A DNA stretch of 64,000 nt from the NCBI RefSeq assembly GCF_026914185.1, contig NC_070564.1, positions 4,588,001 to 4,652,000 of the forward strand, in the 5' to 3' direction. The translations under genes and the position numbers were made by a program. Positions within the stretch are counted from its first letter, which is position 1. Each line of letters starts with the position of its first letter. The DNA comes from Puccinia triticina (Eukaryota; Basidiomycota; Pucciniomycetes; Pucciniales; Pucciniaceae). This document shows positions 30,279-41,143 of the stretch, in pieces. The notes beneath the pieces were generated by a model. It did no database searches. It was not told the DNA's origin and saw only the letters and a program-made list of their open reading frames with translations.

Positions 30279-31528
30279 CACCAGGAAAAAAAAATAGTCA
30301 CTTGATGGCAAGTGACATGATGCAGCTTTGGTTTCTGCTCCAGAGCTACTCCAGCGCTGCTCCAAGTCTGCTCCACCAGCACTTGTAGAGCTTGCAGGAC
30401 TGCACCAGAGAACTCAATGTGGCACACTCAGCTGATCCTAATTTTTTCCCAGGAACAGCTGATGCTCATCATAAGCTGAGCAGTAGGCATTGACTGAGAC
30501 TGGGCCAAAGCTGAGCATTGGCTGAGCCTGGGCCACAGCTGAGCATTGGATATTCCAAGCCTGAAACAAATCCAAGTGTCAGCTGGACCAAGAATATTCC
30601 AAATCTGAGCATCAGCTTAGCCAAAAATGGTCCAAAGCTGAGCATCATCTTGAAAAAGGCTTGTCCAGAGCTTAGGATCAGCTGGGACAATACTGTTCCA
30701 AAGATTAACACCAGCTGGGCCCAAAATTTTCAAAAGCTGAGCATTGGCTGAGCCAATGCTGGTACAAAGCTGAGCATTGGCTGAGCCAAGGCTGTTCCAA
30801 AGCTGAGTATCAAATTTTTTGAGACTATTCAAAAGATTTATATCACCTGAGCCAAGGCTGTTCCACAGCTGAGCATCAGCTGAGCCAAGGATGGTCCACA
30901 GCTGAGCATCAGCTGAGCCAAGGCTGGTCCACAGCTGAGCATCAGCTGAGACAAGGCTGGTCCACAGCTGAGCATCAGCTGAGCCAAGGCTGGTCCACAG
31001 CTGAGCATTGTCTTAGCCAAGGTTGGTCCACAGCTGAGCATCAGCTGAGCCAAGGCTGGTCCAAAGATGAGCATAAGCTGTTACAGGAGTGGTCAGACTC
31101 AGAATCTGAGCATTGGCTGGGCCAAGATTTCTCCAAATCTGAAAATCAGCTGAGCCAATACTGGTCCAAAGCTGAGCATTGGCTGGGCCAATGATAGTCC
31201 TAATCTTAGTCTAAGCTGAGCCATGACTGGAATAAAGCTGAAAATAAGCTGGGCCAGGACTGGTTCTGATCTGGGCAACAAAGCTGAGCATGAGCTGGGC
31301 ACCAAAGCTGAGCATAATCTGGGAGCTAAAGCTGAGTATCAGCTGACCAGAAATGGGGATCAGTGGTGCCCAGCAAAAACTGAGGATCTCCTGTGGAAAT
31401 TCTTAAAGTGGTTAGATGGTGGGTAGATGGTGGGTAGATGATGGGTAGATGGTGGGTAGATGGTGGGTAGCCCGCTGGAGCTGGCATGATGTCACTTGTC
31501 ATCAAGTGACTATTTTTTTTTCCTGGTG
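30279..31528. mobile_element. CAC..GTG TIR element with minisatellite core, TSD TAG
   Basis: The terminal inverted repeats start CACCAGGAAAAAAAAATAGT and continue through CACTTGATG.CAAGTGACAT. TAG lies on both sides (30276-30278, 31529-31531). Removal restores the gag frame (VSSY/MTGPAG). CAC ends with a 3-bp duplication fit CACTA/EnSpm-like non-autonomous elements. The core (30470-31350) is an array of a unit of about 33 bp, GCTGAGCATCAGCTGAGCCA.. No transposase. Confidence 0.8.
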
Positions 31529-31531
31529 TAG

Positions 31532-31827
31532 GAGGACACAAAAAGTATTTGTGTTGTGTCTGTGGGGAACAAAGCCTTGTTCAAGGTCATATAGATGCCA
31601 ACCTGGTGGGCAAACGTCACCTCCACTGCTCCGCGTTCACCATTGAACTGGTCTGGTTGGGCGACTTTGGGGGCCTTGGTTGCGGCTACCCCTGCTCCAG
31701 CGGTTGGGGGGAGGGGTGGCTTCTGAGTTCTGAGTGCGTCCGCAAAGTTGGCCTTGGCCTGGTGGAGTTTTTTCTCCTCTTCATTTGCCCTTTTAGTGAG
31801 GTTGGAGTTTGGTGGCTTTGGAGGCAT
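31532..31827 (-). pseudogene. Gypsy element 1: gag N-terminus
   Basis: It starts with Met at 31827 (MPPKPPNSNLTKRANEEEKK) and reads through a coiled-coil-like stretch to QPDQFNGERGAVEVTFAHQVGIYM..LFVSSY, the N-terminal half of the capsid domain. It precedes the TIR insertion. No intact partner remains. Confidence 0.8.
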
Positions 31828-32205
31828 CCATTGTATAGCTGGGACCGAGGTTGGGTGTGGTGTCTGAGCGGGATATTCAAGGTTTCTAAGAGCAGAGTTG
31901 GAATATCCAAGGTTTTGGAGGCGGAGCGATCTGGTTTCTGTGAGAGCGGAGTTGGGATATTCAAGGTTTTTGAGGTGGTGCCATCTGGTTTCTGCTGGTT
32001 TGTTGGGTTCTTAATCTTTGTCTCCGTGAAGTAGAGCCTGCAATATGTTATGGTCTGTTCTGTTGAGAGGAAGATGGATTCTGGGGTCTGGGGTTCTGAG
32101 GGTTCTGGATCTAAGATGGTAGATTGCAGGATGAGGAAGAGGCTTGGATCTTCAGGCTCTTGTACCTTGAGCATGGTTTGTGACATGTACATGTAGTCTA
32201 TGTAC
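31828..32205 (-). repeat. Leader and possible 5' LTR remnant of gypsy element 1
   Basis: Between the gag start and 32046 there are two or three degenerate repeats of GGATATTCAAGGTTT..TCTGGTTTCTG. From 32047 to about 32205 the sequence matches 6612-6765. On the minus strand the match ends in ACCATAACA. No convincing tRNA primer site follows, so self-priming or a mis-set boundary is possible. Confidence 0.4.
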
Positions 32206-32556
32206 AAAATGGCTATTTTCACGGCATCAAGACAAGGTCTCCTTCAACTGATCACTAACTACTAACTCAATAATTGATCAACGGAGCAGTTTATCATAAA
32301 TTAGACTACATTTATCCTTGTAATACTGTGGAAAGTTGCACAAGATTTATGGTAAACTCTAGCATCACATCAGTACCTGGGTCTGATGGAATTACTGTAT
32401 GGCACTCTGTAGGAATTATGACAGATCCCCCCCCCCTGGTGATACTTCTGGAGGTTTTCATTGAAGGTAGGACTCTGATCAATGCCCTGCACAGACAGGT
32501 TGTTGGGGAGTTGCTACTCCCACCTCCCCTTGGTGACCCGCACATACTGGGTATTG
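32206..32556. other. Repeat-derived sequence, no gene
   Basis: It contains short inverted motifs such as GGGGAGTTGCTACTCCC and GTATTGAGAGGAGG that continue after the hAT-like insertion at 34224. I see no coding sequence. Confidence 0.5.
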
Positions 32557-32564
32557 AGAGGAGG

Positions 32565-34215
32565 TAGAGATGCAACAAGTAGACCCGGGTACCCCCGGTG
32601 TGTCTGGGTACCGCCTGGTTTTTCCCCCCAAAACAGAAACCCGTACCCGGACCTGGACACACCTGGGCGGCCAGTGGCGGGTAACAGGGTACTTTGCCAG
32701 GTACCCCCCATTAAAAAGAGACTAATGGCCATAGAGAATGTCAAAGTAGACCTGGGTACTGGTTGGACCGCCGGTACCCGGGTGTTTTTTGCACAGAAGG
32801 GTAATCCCCACTGGGTTGAGGAGCAAGAGGCAAAAACTGTGGAACTCCCAATGATGTGAATTAGGATTGGGTCCCGCAACTCAATGAGAGTTATGGCGCG
32901 CAACAGCAGTTGTGACGTGGCAGCGCTACCAGGCGCGCCAACCACATTGTACTGTGGTTGGCGCGCCTGGTAGCGCTTCCATGTCACAACTGCCAATGCG
33001 TGCCGTAACTCTCATTGAGTTGCGGGACCCAATCGTAATTCATTGAGTCGCGGGACCCAATAGTTTACACACTTGGCATATTAAACCTAATTCATTGAGT
33101 CGCAGGACCCAATTGGAGGAACTTAGAGCTTGCGGATCAACGTTTTTGATATCTGCTGAGTGGTATTGATTTTTGTTGCACAGCTGTTATATCAAACCAA
33201 ACAAATGTTAGCTAATCAGGATTCAGGCACATTGAAGCTGTCATAATAAACTAAAATTCACGTCTTACACGGATATGCAATCATTTGGCAACCATTCTTA
33301 TTGAGCTGTAGTGATAGCTCAGGTGTGTTGTAAGATGTGTAACTAGAACTCACGGCTGTCTTGGCAATCCTTTGGGCTCTGTTGAGTAGTTCACTTTGTT
33401 TTCTTTCTCTTTTCTCGTTTCCGCTTCCGCTAGTTCCTGCTTTACACATGTCACATTATTTCTCTCATGTCACAAGCCTCTATGTATACCTGAGGCAGCG
33501 GGTGTGGAAGAATCTTTTCCTCATCTTCACTCGCCCGGCATTGTGCTCGCTGTGCTCAGGTAATGTCATCTTGTTCTTTCTTCCATTCTCTCTTTCTCTC
33601 AGCTTCTTCTGTTTTCTCTTTGTCTCTTGGTATGCAATGATACTCATCCTTCCACACCTCATCTTCAATCTCTTGGCATCGTGCCCGCTGTCCTCAGACC
33701 CTGTCTCGCTCATCAGGCTCAAACTGTGATGTTTGAAATGTCAGCAGGGTGGAATAGGACAGCTAAAAAAATTGGGAGGAGGGCTTACTTAGTTCTTCTT
33801 GATCGGTCAGCCTTGTGACCTGGCTTCCACTTTGATTTTGTTGTTGATAATCTGGAGTGGCTGAAGGGGCAGAACTTGGGAGAGGGGAGGCTGTTTGGAC
33901 CTTCTTGAGCGGACGGCGACACATTGAGGGCAAGAGCCGGGTTGGATGTTGGTGAATCTGGATATCCAGGTCTTGGACTTGGCTGGAGGATATGTAATAA
34001 CCCAACACCCCGTGACCCTCGCTCCCCTTCCCCACTGGGGCGGGGGGTTGCACGGCGGGTACCCGCGGATATACCCGGGTGTCACCAAAAAATCACTGGA
34101 AAAACCGGCACCCGGACCCGTACTTGGCACCCGCGGCGCGGGTACCCACCACCTTGATGAGTACCCGCCAGCGGGTGCCAGGTACCCGCCGCGGGTACCT
34201 GTTTTTGCATCTCTA
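32565..34215. mobile_element. hAT-like non-autonomous element, TSD AGAGGAGG
   Basis: The ends are TAGAGATGCAA and TTGCATCTCTA, fitting the hAT terminal consensus. The 8-bp duplication AGAGGAGG is perfect (32557-32564, 34216-34223). Both ends carry GGGTACCCG-rich palindromic sequence (32585-32790, 34030-34200). The interior holds a palindromic MITE (32858-33140) and AT-rich DNA. No transposase. Confidence 0.85.
32858..33140. mobile_element. Complete palindromic MITE (ATTGGGTCCCGC family)
   Basis: The two arms are inverted copies around a centre near 32950 (GGCGCGCCAACCACA / TGTGGTTGGCGCGCC). They include TAGCGCT, GTGACGTGG and repeated CTCATTGAGT(T/C)GCGGGACCCAAT. A single arm occurs at 4590-4825. 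It would form a hairpin of more than 100 bp. Confidence 0.75.
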
Positions 34216-34223
34216 AGAGGAGG

Positions 34224-34940
34224 TGAACTCTCCTTGGTTCCTGGTACAGACAGGTCGTTGGGGAGTTGCTACTCTCACCTCCCCGTGGTGAATGGCACAT
34301 ACCAGGTATTGAGAGGAGGTGAACTCTCCCCGGTTCCCAGTACAGACCAGTCATTGAGAGGAGTAGCAACAACACTGGACTAATACTATACACAGAAAGT
34401 ATCATGGGTTTTTTGGCCAACTTGCACAGCTGAATTTTTTTTGTTGGATTGCATGAGCCCTATATTCAAATAGTTTAGAAAATAATTTTCATTGGGATAC
34501 AGATACATGAAAAGATACATGCCTATACATTGCAGATACAGTATTTCTTCCAGCTTTGGTAGCAACTCCTCTTGATGACCGACCCAGACCAGTCATCAAG
34601 GGGAGTAGCAACTCCCCTCAATGACCAACACCAACCAATAATTGAGGGGAGTAAAAAATCCTCTTGATAACCAACCCAGACCAATCATGAAGGGGATTTG
34701 CTACTCCCTTCAATGACTGAAAGAGACCAGAAATCAAGGGGAGTTTCAGTTCCCCTTGATGATTGATTGGTGTTGGTCATTGAGGGGAGTTGCTACTCCC
34801 CTCAATGATTGATTGGTGTTGCTACTCCCCTCAATGATTGATTGGTGTTGGTCATTGAGGGGAGTTGCTACTCCCCTCAATGATTGGTTGGTGCTGGTCA
34901 TTGAGGGGAGTTACTTTTCCTCTCAGTGAGTGGTCTGCCC
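34224..34940. repeat. Fold-back repeat array (AATGACC / GGGGAGT type)
   Basis: Inverted units such as CTCCCCTCAATGATTGATTGG and GGTCATTGAGGGGAGTTGC recur, especially 34560-34940. The array resumes at 36419 after the hAT-like element at 34948-36411. No gene. Confidence 0.75.
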
Positions 34941-34947
34941 CTGGTAT

Positions 34948-36411
34948 CAACGAAGGGTAGTTACATTACGTTGTGTTATCCGCGCAATTTTGGTAACGTA
35001 ACTACCCCCGTTATCCAGGGCCTCCCATTAATTTACTAGTAACAGGGTTATTTCAGGCCCCGCGCATAATGTAACGGGCCTCATTTTTGAGGCCCGTTAT
35101 TGCGTTATCCCCTGGATAATGCAATAACGGACCATTCAAGGCTTTTTTGGCTTCATTTTTTGCCTGTTCTCAGGGGCTCCGCGCGCCCAGATAGCCCAAT
35201 GAGCATAAAAAAAACAGCTTACTGTGGTGTGATGACATAATTGCACCGCCGTTACGCTTAACGCTGTTGAACTACTCTTTGGGATGAATAGAGCTGGAGA
35301 GGGAATGGTGCTTTAATGGGCTGCCTCTCTGGGAACAAGAAAAAGATATAAGAGTGTGGACTCTTATGGAAAGGTGTGGCTATAGAGGATTCTTGAGGTA
35401 TGTCTTGAGGGTTACTTTTCTACTAATCTAATATTTTGTACACAGATAACAAGCTTGTCCAATCTGATTTATTGGCATAAGCAAGGCTAATGATAGGTGA
35501 CCAGTGATCTGAATTAATTTGACAGGATCTGATGGGGAAAAAATGAAGAGGAAAACAACCCAGTTTATATACACAAGAAAGAGGAGCCATGAGGAAACAA
35601 GGATAACCTGCAGGGAAGCATAAAACATTCTACTTCTATAGGATGAAACAGCCATGTGGGCAGAGTAGTGGGTCAAGGAGTCACATGATGGTGTAATAGT
35701 GGGTGGGGATGATGCCATCTTCTGGGGGCTATGGTGCAATCTTCCTAGTTGGAGGAGGGGATATGTGAGACATAACAGGGGTAGAATATTCTATGATCTA
35801 AGATAGGAGGATTTAGGTGTTTCAGGAAGTGTTTCAGGAAGTGTTTCAGGAAGTAATAATCTAGGGATCCAAGATAGGAGGAGTCAGGTGTTTCAGGAAG
35901 TGTTTCAGGAAGTAATAATCTAGGGATCCAAGATAGGAGGAGTCAGGTGTTTCAGGAATTGTTTCAGGAAGGAATAATGTAGGTGAGGTTTGAGGCTATG
36001 TCTAGTATAATGTGTACCATGTTGGGTTTGGAGGGTGAAGGTTTTCAAGGGTGCTTATACATCTTTGAGCACATATTTCTAAGGAAACACTAGAAGAAGG
36101 GGGTAACATGTGATCTGGGTAGATGTTTGAGACTAGGGAGAGGGTTTATCCAAGAGAGGGGGAGTGTGGGAAGAGGGAATACTATTATCCAGGGTATTAC
36201 CATTGAGTGGGGATGTTGAGGGCCTTGGGCTTTGCTGACAAGGGGGCCAGAGGTATGGGATTTATTCTTGAGGTGTGACAGCCTTGTGATTGATGGTTGC
36301 TGGTTTTCCGGTTAGATCAGGATTGGCTTACCACAACGCGTAGATAACAACAAAAATTCTGTTATGTTACCGTTATCTACACGTTACACATAGCGTAACT
36401 ACCCTTTGTTG
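34948..36411. mobile_element. hAT-like TIR element holding a solo LTR, TSD CTGGTAT
   Basis: The ends are CAACGAAGGGTAGTTAC and GTAACTACCCTTTGTTG. CTGGTAT lies on both sides (34941-34947, 36412-36418), one base short of the usual 8-bp hAT duplication. The native sequence is short and rich in GTTATCC/TAACG inverted motifs. The middle is a later solo LTR. Confidence 0.65.
35265..36335 (+). mobile_element. Solo LTR, family A (copy 2), TSD ACGC
   Basis: It begins TGTTGAACTACTC and ends GGCTTACCACA, with ACGC on both sides (35261-35264, 36336-36339). It matches the copy at 5614-6539. A tandem repeat (35810-35975) of TCAGGTGTTTCAGGAAGTG..AAGATAGGAGGAG is specific to this copy. Confidence 0.8.
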
Positions 36412-36418
36412 CTGGTAT

Positions 36419-36692
36419 TGAGGGAGTCCACCTCCTATCAATACCCAGTTTGCGCCAGTAACTGAGAGGAGATGGTACTACTTTTGATGACCTGTCTGTG
36501 CCAGGGATCAATGGGAGTAGCAACTCCCCTTACTGACCAGTCTGTGCACCTGGGCATTGAGGGGGTTATTCTCCTTGATGACCGGCAAACTGGTGGTTGA
36601 GGGGAGTGCACAGACCGGCCAACAGGTTTGTGCCAGTCTTTGAGGAGCCCAGACTGGTCTTTCCTCTTGATGCCGACCGGTGTGACAAGTTG
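36419..36692. repeat. Fold-back repeat array, continued
   Basis: Units such as TTGATGACCGGCAAACTGG and CCGACCGGTGTGAC continue the array that was cut at 34940. No gene. Confidence 0.65.
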
Positions 36693-36700
36693 GGCGGGGT

Positions 36701-37350
36701 TAGAGATGGCCCCGCCGCACCCGGGTACCCGCGCCTTTTTTTGGAAAAATTGTACACCCACACCCGCGGAGTGGGTCAGAGCGGGTACCTGCACCCCAAA
36801 ATTGACCGGAAGGATTCCTTCTAGTCAAAGAGGTTACAAAACCTCTTTGACCGGAGGGATCCCTTCTGGTCAAAGGGGTTCTGTAGCCTCTTTGACCAGA
36901 AGGATTCCTTCCAGTCAAAGAGGTTACAAAACCTCTTCAAGCAGAAGGATTCCCTGTAACCCCTTCAACGGGAAGGATTCCTTCCAGTAAAAGAGGTTAC
37001 AAGATCTCCTTGAGCGGAAGGATTCCTTCCAGTCAAAGAGGTTACAAAACCTCTTTGAGCGGAAGGATTCCTTCCAGTCAAAGAGGTTACAAAACCTCTT
37101 TGAGCGGAAGGATTCCTTCCAGCCAAAGAGGTTACAAAACCTCTTCAACTGGAAGGAAGGCCTTCCCAGTCCTTCCGCTCGTCGTGGCAGCCGCCACCTG
37201 CTCAAACATAAGCAGGTACCCGCTAGAATACCTGGTTACCCGCTCAATTTCTCCCAGAAATCCAGCATCCGCACCCGAACACGCACACGCTGGCGGGTAC
37301 CCGCCAGCGGATAGCAGGTACCCGCGACGGGTTCGTCGGGGCCATCTCTA
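36701..37350. mobile_element. hAT-like MITE with 45-bp palindromic tandem core
   Basis: The ends are TAGAGATGGCCCCGCCG and CGTCGGGGCCATCTCTA. The flanking octamers GGCGGGGT and GGCGGTGC agree at 6 of 8 positions. GGGTACCCG-type sequence lies at both ends, as in the element at 32565. The core (36795-37160) repeats GGAAGGATTCCTTCCAG and AAGAGGTTACAAAACCTCTT about seven times, each unit itself palindromic. Confidence 0.75.
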
Positions 37351-38318
37351 GGCGGTGCAGGATATGTATGTACATCTGGGGTGTGAAGGGGCTCATTGCT
37401 TTCACAGGGTATCAGATTGGAGTGCAGGGGGTTTGCACCCCAGTATGATGGGGTGTCATGGCCATGTACACCATAGATTTCACTTGTTTTGGGGTACCCT
37501 GTGGCTCACCCCAACATCCATGGGGTATGAGGTGCTGTACCCCATCTTCACAGGGGTGTGTAAGTTTACACCCCAGGCGGGTTGGGTTACACATCAGCTG
37601 TACCATTTTTTGGTGTCCATGAAGTAAAAACATGGGGTACATTTAGCATGCCCCTTTATTGAAAGGCCAAGAAAAAGAGAAAGGAGAAAGAGACAAAGAA
37701 AGGAGAATAAAAGACTATAAGCCAGTAGTAGGCCACAGGAAATGATCTTGAGAGCCTTGAAAATGCTAAATTGTGTGAGAGAAAAGGACTGATTATCATC
37801 TTATGAGGTGAGGAACATGAGTGAGGAAAAAAACATAGAGGCACTATAAATTAATATTCCAGAGTCTGAATTGATGAGATGAATCAACTGGAGCAGCAGA
37901 ACAGCAGTGCGGGTGAGTTCGTGGAAGGATGATTCATTGCAACAACAAAGAGAAACAAAGAGAAACAAGAGAGAAAAAGAGAAAGAGGAAAAACTCACCT
38001 GGAGCAGCAGAACAGCGGTGCGGGTGATTTCGTGGAAGGATGAGGAAAAGACCTTCCACATCTGCTGCCCAGGTGACTAGACTACACTACAAGAGATGTC
38101 ACGGAGTGTGAAAGTGATGTGAAGGTTGGAAGCAGAGAAAACACAGGAGACACAGAAGAAACAGAAAAAGAAACAAAACAGAAACCTCAACATGAATACT
38201 ATGTTGCTTCAATCAGGGTGTGAGAAAAAGTTCCAGTTGTAATTCAAACTTTTTGAGGCCTGGGTGAAAAATTGGTTGAGGCATTGTAACATTAATCTAT
38301 GGATCTATGGAGCTTTGA
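37351..38318. other. Intergenic; 107-bp direct repeat at 37865-38060
   Basis: CTGGAGCAGCAGAACAGC..GTGCGGGTGA.TTCGTGGAAGGATG occurs at 37888-37932 and 38000-38042. The interval 37360-37650 is rich in GGGGT/ACCCC inverted motifs. No gene recognised. The part near 38230-38318 resembles the 3' flank of the paralog at 56273. Confidence 0.5.
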
Positions 38319-39863
38319 TTATTGAGAAATTTCTTTCTGATACCAGGAGGGAGTTGAAAAGTTAGATATCTTTGCTTCCTTAAAATGGCTTTCTCCAGGC
38401 AAATCATGACCCAAAATAATTTTTTTTTTCTGTATAATGTCAAGAGTTGAAGCAGCTAGGATAAGTTCAATCATCTGCATCAGCTCAAGCTCATTATTTT
38501 TCCTCTTCCCCTTTCTTGGTATCCTCCCTATATTTTGTTCTCTCCAATATTTGAAGACTGCTTCGGAAGTATGATACCAGAGAGTAGAACCCCGCAGCCA
38601 AATTTTGTTGGAGTCATCCTTTGGACAGGTTAAGTTGGCCATCCTTTTGATATAGGTGTATTCATTTGATTGCAGTGATGGTATTTCTTTATCTTGCATC
38701 CAGAGATTTTTCATAAAATCCAATACATTCTTGATGTCCCCCCTGCTCACAATTTGTCCTGCGCCACATTTAGGCTCCTTGTGTAAATACATATAGCTGA
38801 GTATCATGAAAGTGGATATTTTGGTTACGTTTTCAACATACTCAATGATGCGTCTACCCTTTCTGTTGTGGAACTTGACATCATATGATATGTTCTTTTC
38901 CTGGGAATTTTCAGGCCACCAATCAACTTTATCCTCAAATACTTTAATGATTTGATCAGTGAAAATGGTGTATTGTTTTATATCTAATCTCTGGTCTGAT
39001 AAAATCAAAAAAATTCTTCCAAGTTCTTGCTTTGCATCTCGGGCGTGTCCAATTGCAAATTTCAGGGGAAGTTGGCCACTGCTGATTTTTTTCTTGTTGA
39101 GAAATTCATTCACTTTTTCAGATGGAATCCAGAAAGAATTCCCAGGCAGTGCACCTGAACTATTATCATTGGTGTGGAAGTATCTTTCATTTATTTCATC
39201 TGTCAGGATTATTCTCAGGTGGCCTAATTTTTTTGCATCAAACAGCCTACTTGAAAGATAGCTGATTTCTTTTTGTGAAGTTTCTGCTAGTGCTAAATCT
39301 CTCTCTCTCTCCTGTTCATCCCCATTCATCTTTTCCAACTCATTTTCTTTTGAACTTTTCTTGAAGGGCTTTCCTTTTTTACTAATTTCCTCTTGTTGTG
39401 ATTTAAGATCATCTGCTTTACGCTTATGGTTCAGTGGAATATCAGATGGAGTATTTTCATTTGGAATTATTTTTCCAGGGACAATGTCGCCGCTACGAGA
39501 GCTTTCATTATCAGAAACTGGGATGAGTAATGCATGCTGTCCAAACTTATCATTGTTTAAAATGGAGTCACAGGGGAAGAACCACTGTGTATGTTCTGAA
39601 ATTTGTTCTTGATGACCCTGAAAATCAAAAATTGGAGGCAAGTCTAGGAAATCTGAGATTGTCTGAGGAAAAGTTGGGGGATCTTGCAAATGGTAATCCA
39701 GGTCAATTTCTTCGAACCAATCAGCTGATTGGGAATGTTGCGCAGTTGGAATGTTTTCGATAAGATGAGTCTGACCTGGCGATAACGACATGGATTCTAC
39801 GTTGAGCTGGAGAGGAATCAGCCCATGTGATACAACTATCAAAGTCTTCAGGTTTGCAATCAT
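38319..39863 (-). CDS. Putative secreted protein, candidate effector (copy 1)
   Basis: A single-exon gene of 514 codons. I chose Met at 39863, not the upstream Met at 39932, because the sequence from MIANLK on is conserved in the paralog at 56273-57841. The first 25 residues look like a signal peptide (Lys, then LIVVSHGLIPLQL, then a polar NVES). Residues about 25-210 are divergent, acidic and Ser/Asn-rich, with a basic patch (KRKADDLK..KKGKPFKK). Residues about 230-470 are well conserved, helical and cysteine-poor (KFAIGHARDAKQELGRIFLIL, YVENVTKISTF, EIPSLQSNEYTYIKRMANLTCPKD, WYHTSEAVFKYWREQN). No catalytic domain is recognised. Length and layout recall secreted rust avirulence proteins of 500-600 aa, but I cannot claim identity. 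Confidence 0.7.
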   Translation of the reverse strand: MIANLKTLIVVSHGLIPLQLNVESMSLSPGQTHLIENIPTAQHSQSADWFEEIDLDYHLQDPPTFPQTISDFLDLPPIFDFQGHQEQISEHTQWFFPCDSILNNDKFGQHALLIPVSDNESSRSGDIVPGKIIPNENTPSDIPLNHKRKADDLKSQQEEISKKGKPFKKSSKENELEKMNGDEQERERDLALAETSQKEISYLSSRLFDAKKLGHLRIILTDEINERYFHTNDNSSGALPGNSFWIPSEKVNEFLNKKKISSGQLPLKFAIGHARDAKQELGRIFLILSDQRLDIKQYTIFTDQIIKVFEDKVDWWPENSQEKNISYDVKFHNRKGRRIIEYVENVTKISTFMILSYMYLHKEPKCGAGQIVSRGDIKNVLDFMKNLWMQDKEIPSLQSNEYTYIKRMANLTCPKDDSNKIWLRGSTLWYHTSEAVFKYWREQNIGRIPRKGKRKNNELELMQMIELILAASTLDIIQKKKIILGHDLPGESHFKEAKISNFSTPSWYQKEISQ

Positions 39864-40270
39864 ATTTCTGTGGTGGAAGGTGGAGGTTAGGATACTATGA
39901 ATTGCTCCCTCAGCGTGTATGATAGCAATCATTTCAATACTTTCACTACCAGATTATAAATCTAACCCTCTCATATATGAGATACATATTTATGTATGTG
40001 AAACGTTTCAGGACTGAAACATCGAGTCTGCATCCAAAAGCGCAGGCAGGGTGAACCTCTGGCGCAACATTTTTACTGACGGTACAAAATGAGAAACAAC
40101 TGCGTTTGTTATCATGAGCACTCCAGCTGCGCAGCTGAAACTGGGACTTGTTTCAGAATGCTTATGCACCAAAGATCTTTTAAAACTAGCCTGTATCAGT
40201 AGTGGGTAGTGACAATGCGCTAGGAGGATTACGTGCGTTATCCGCGTGGCGTAACGCCTGTCCACTCTGG
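39864..40270 (-). promoter_or_regulatory. Conserved upstream region of the effector-like gene
   Basis: Blocks such as GCGCAGGCAGGGTGAAC, CTGAAACTGGGA..GTTTCAGAATGCTTATGCA and GCCTGTATCA are shared, in the same order, with 57842-58300 upstream of the paralog. The shared flank shows a segmental duplication of gene plus promoter. TATATGAG lies about 110 bp upstream of the ATG. Confidence 0.5.
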
Positions 40271-40706
40271 CCTACATGGCCGGGATGAACTGCGGCGCAG
40301 TGTCGCCCGTGCTTAGTGGTGCGCTATCCGCACCTCTTTTTTCGTTGTGGTAGTTGTGGTACTGCTGGTGCTAACATCTTCAATGCGCTAGGCATCTAGG
40401 GAGCCCTGGAAGGCAGGGGTTGACTTCCCGAGGCTCAAGTCTACGGGTTGTGGAAGAGGGAAGCAACCTGAAGTTGCTGATCACAGGTCCCGCCTCTTTT
40501 CCTCTGCCACCTCAGTCATAGCGAGAGGGCTCGAGCTTGGGTAGAGAAGTGGGGCTCCTCAATGCAGTTGAAGAGGAGGAGAGAGACTGGAGAGTGTTAC
40601 AAGCTATATATCCCACACTACGAGGCTGAGAGAACCGAAGCCTCACGTACGGATCCTGTTAGACCTGACACAGCGCTGGAACAGAAGATAAAGACCTCTA
40701 CTTCCA

Positions 40707-41075
40707 CTACCACCGGGACAGAAATGTATCCAAAGTCCACCCTGTCATGGAATGTACCGTGTGCAAAAGGAGCTTGCGCGGGTTCAGCTCTAGGCCTCCC
40801 TGGCCTAGAGAATTGGGTATTACACCCTTGCCGACACACACCCGCGTGTACTGCTCCAAACAGGAGGGACCTGACTGCCAGCGGCCGAGTTTGCATGTGT
40901 CTTCCTTGGGAACGCTCATCGCGTTACGAAACGAGGCTCCTTCGACCCTGAAAGAGTGCCCCGAGATCCCTTGACATCCTAGGTCTTTCCACGTCTGCGC
41001 GAGGAATTCGCAGACCGTCATTTCGAGTAGGTGCGCTTCCGTCTGGGTTTTTGTATCCAAAGAGGGACGTGTTTG
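40707..41075 (-). pseudogene. Tyrosine recombinase fragment (DIRS- or Crypton-like)
   Basis: The minus strand encodes EMTVCEFLAQTWKDLGCQGISGHSFRVEGASFRNAMSVP.. KLGRWQS..YTRV. GHSFR (H-x-x-R), GRW and the following Tyr fit the C-terminal catalytic box of tyrosine recombinases. The N-terminal catalytic Arg region is missing here. The upstream coding DNA appears to continue beyond the 13 kb Mutator-like insertion, at 54150-54240, where the minus strand reads ..LAEALPHP. Frameshifts are present. Confidence 0.6.
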
Positions 41076-41143
41076 GGTGAGGTAGGAACTTAACAAAGTC
41101 CCTCGCTGCTGCGGGCGTGTGACTCGCGAAGCGAGCCTCCGAC

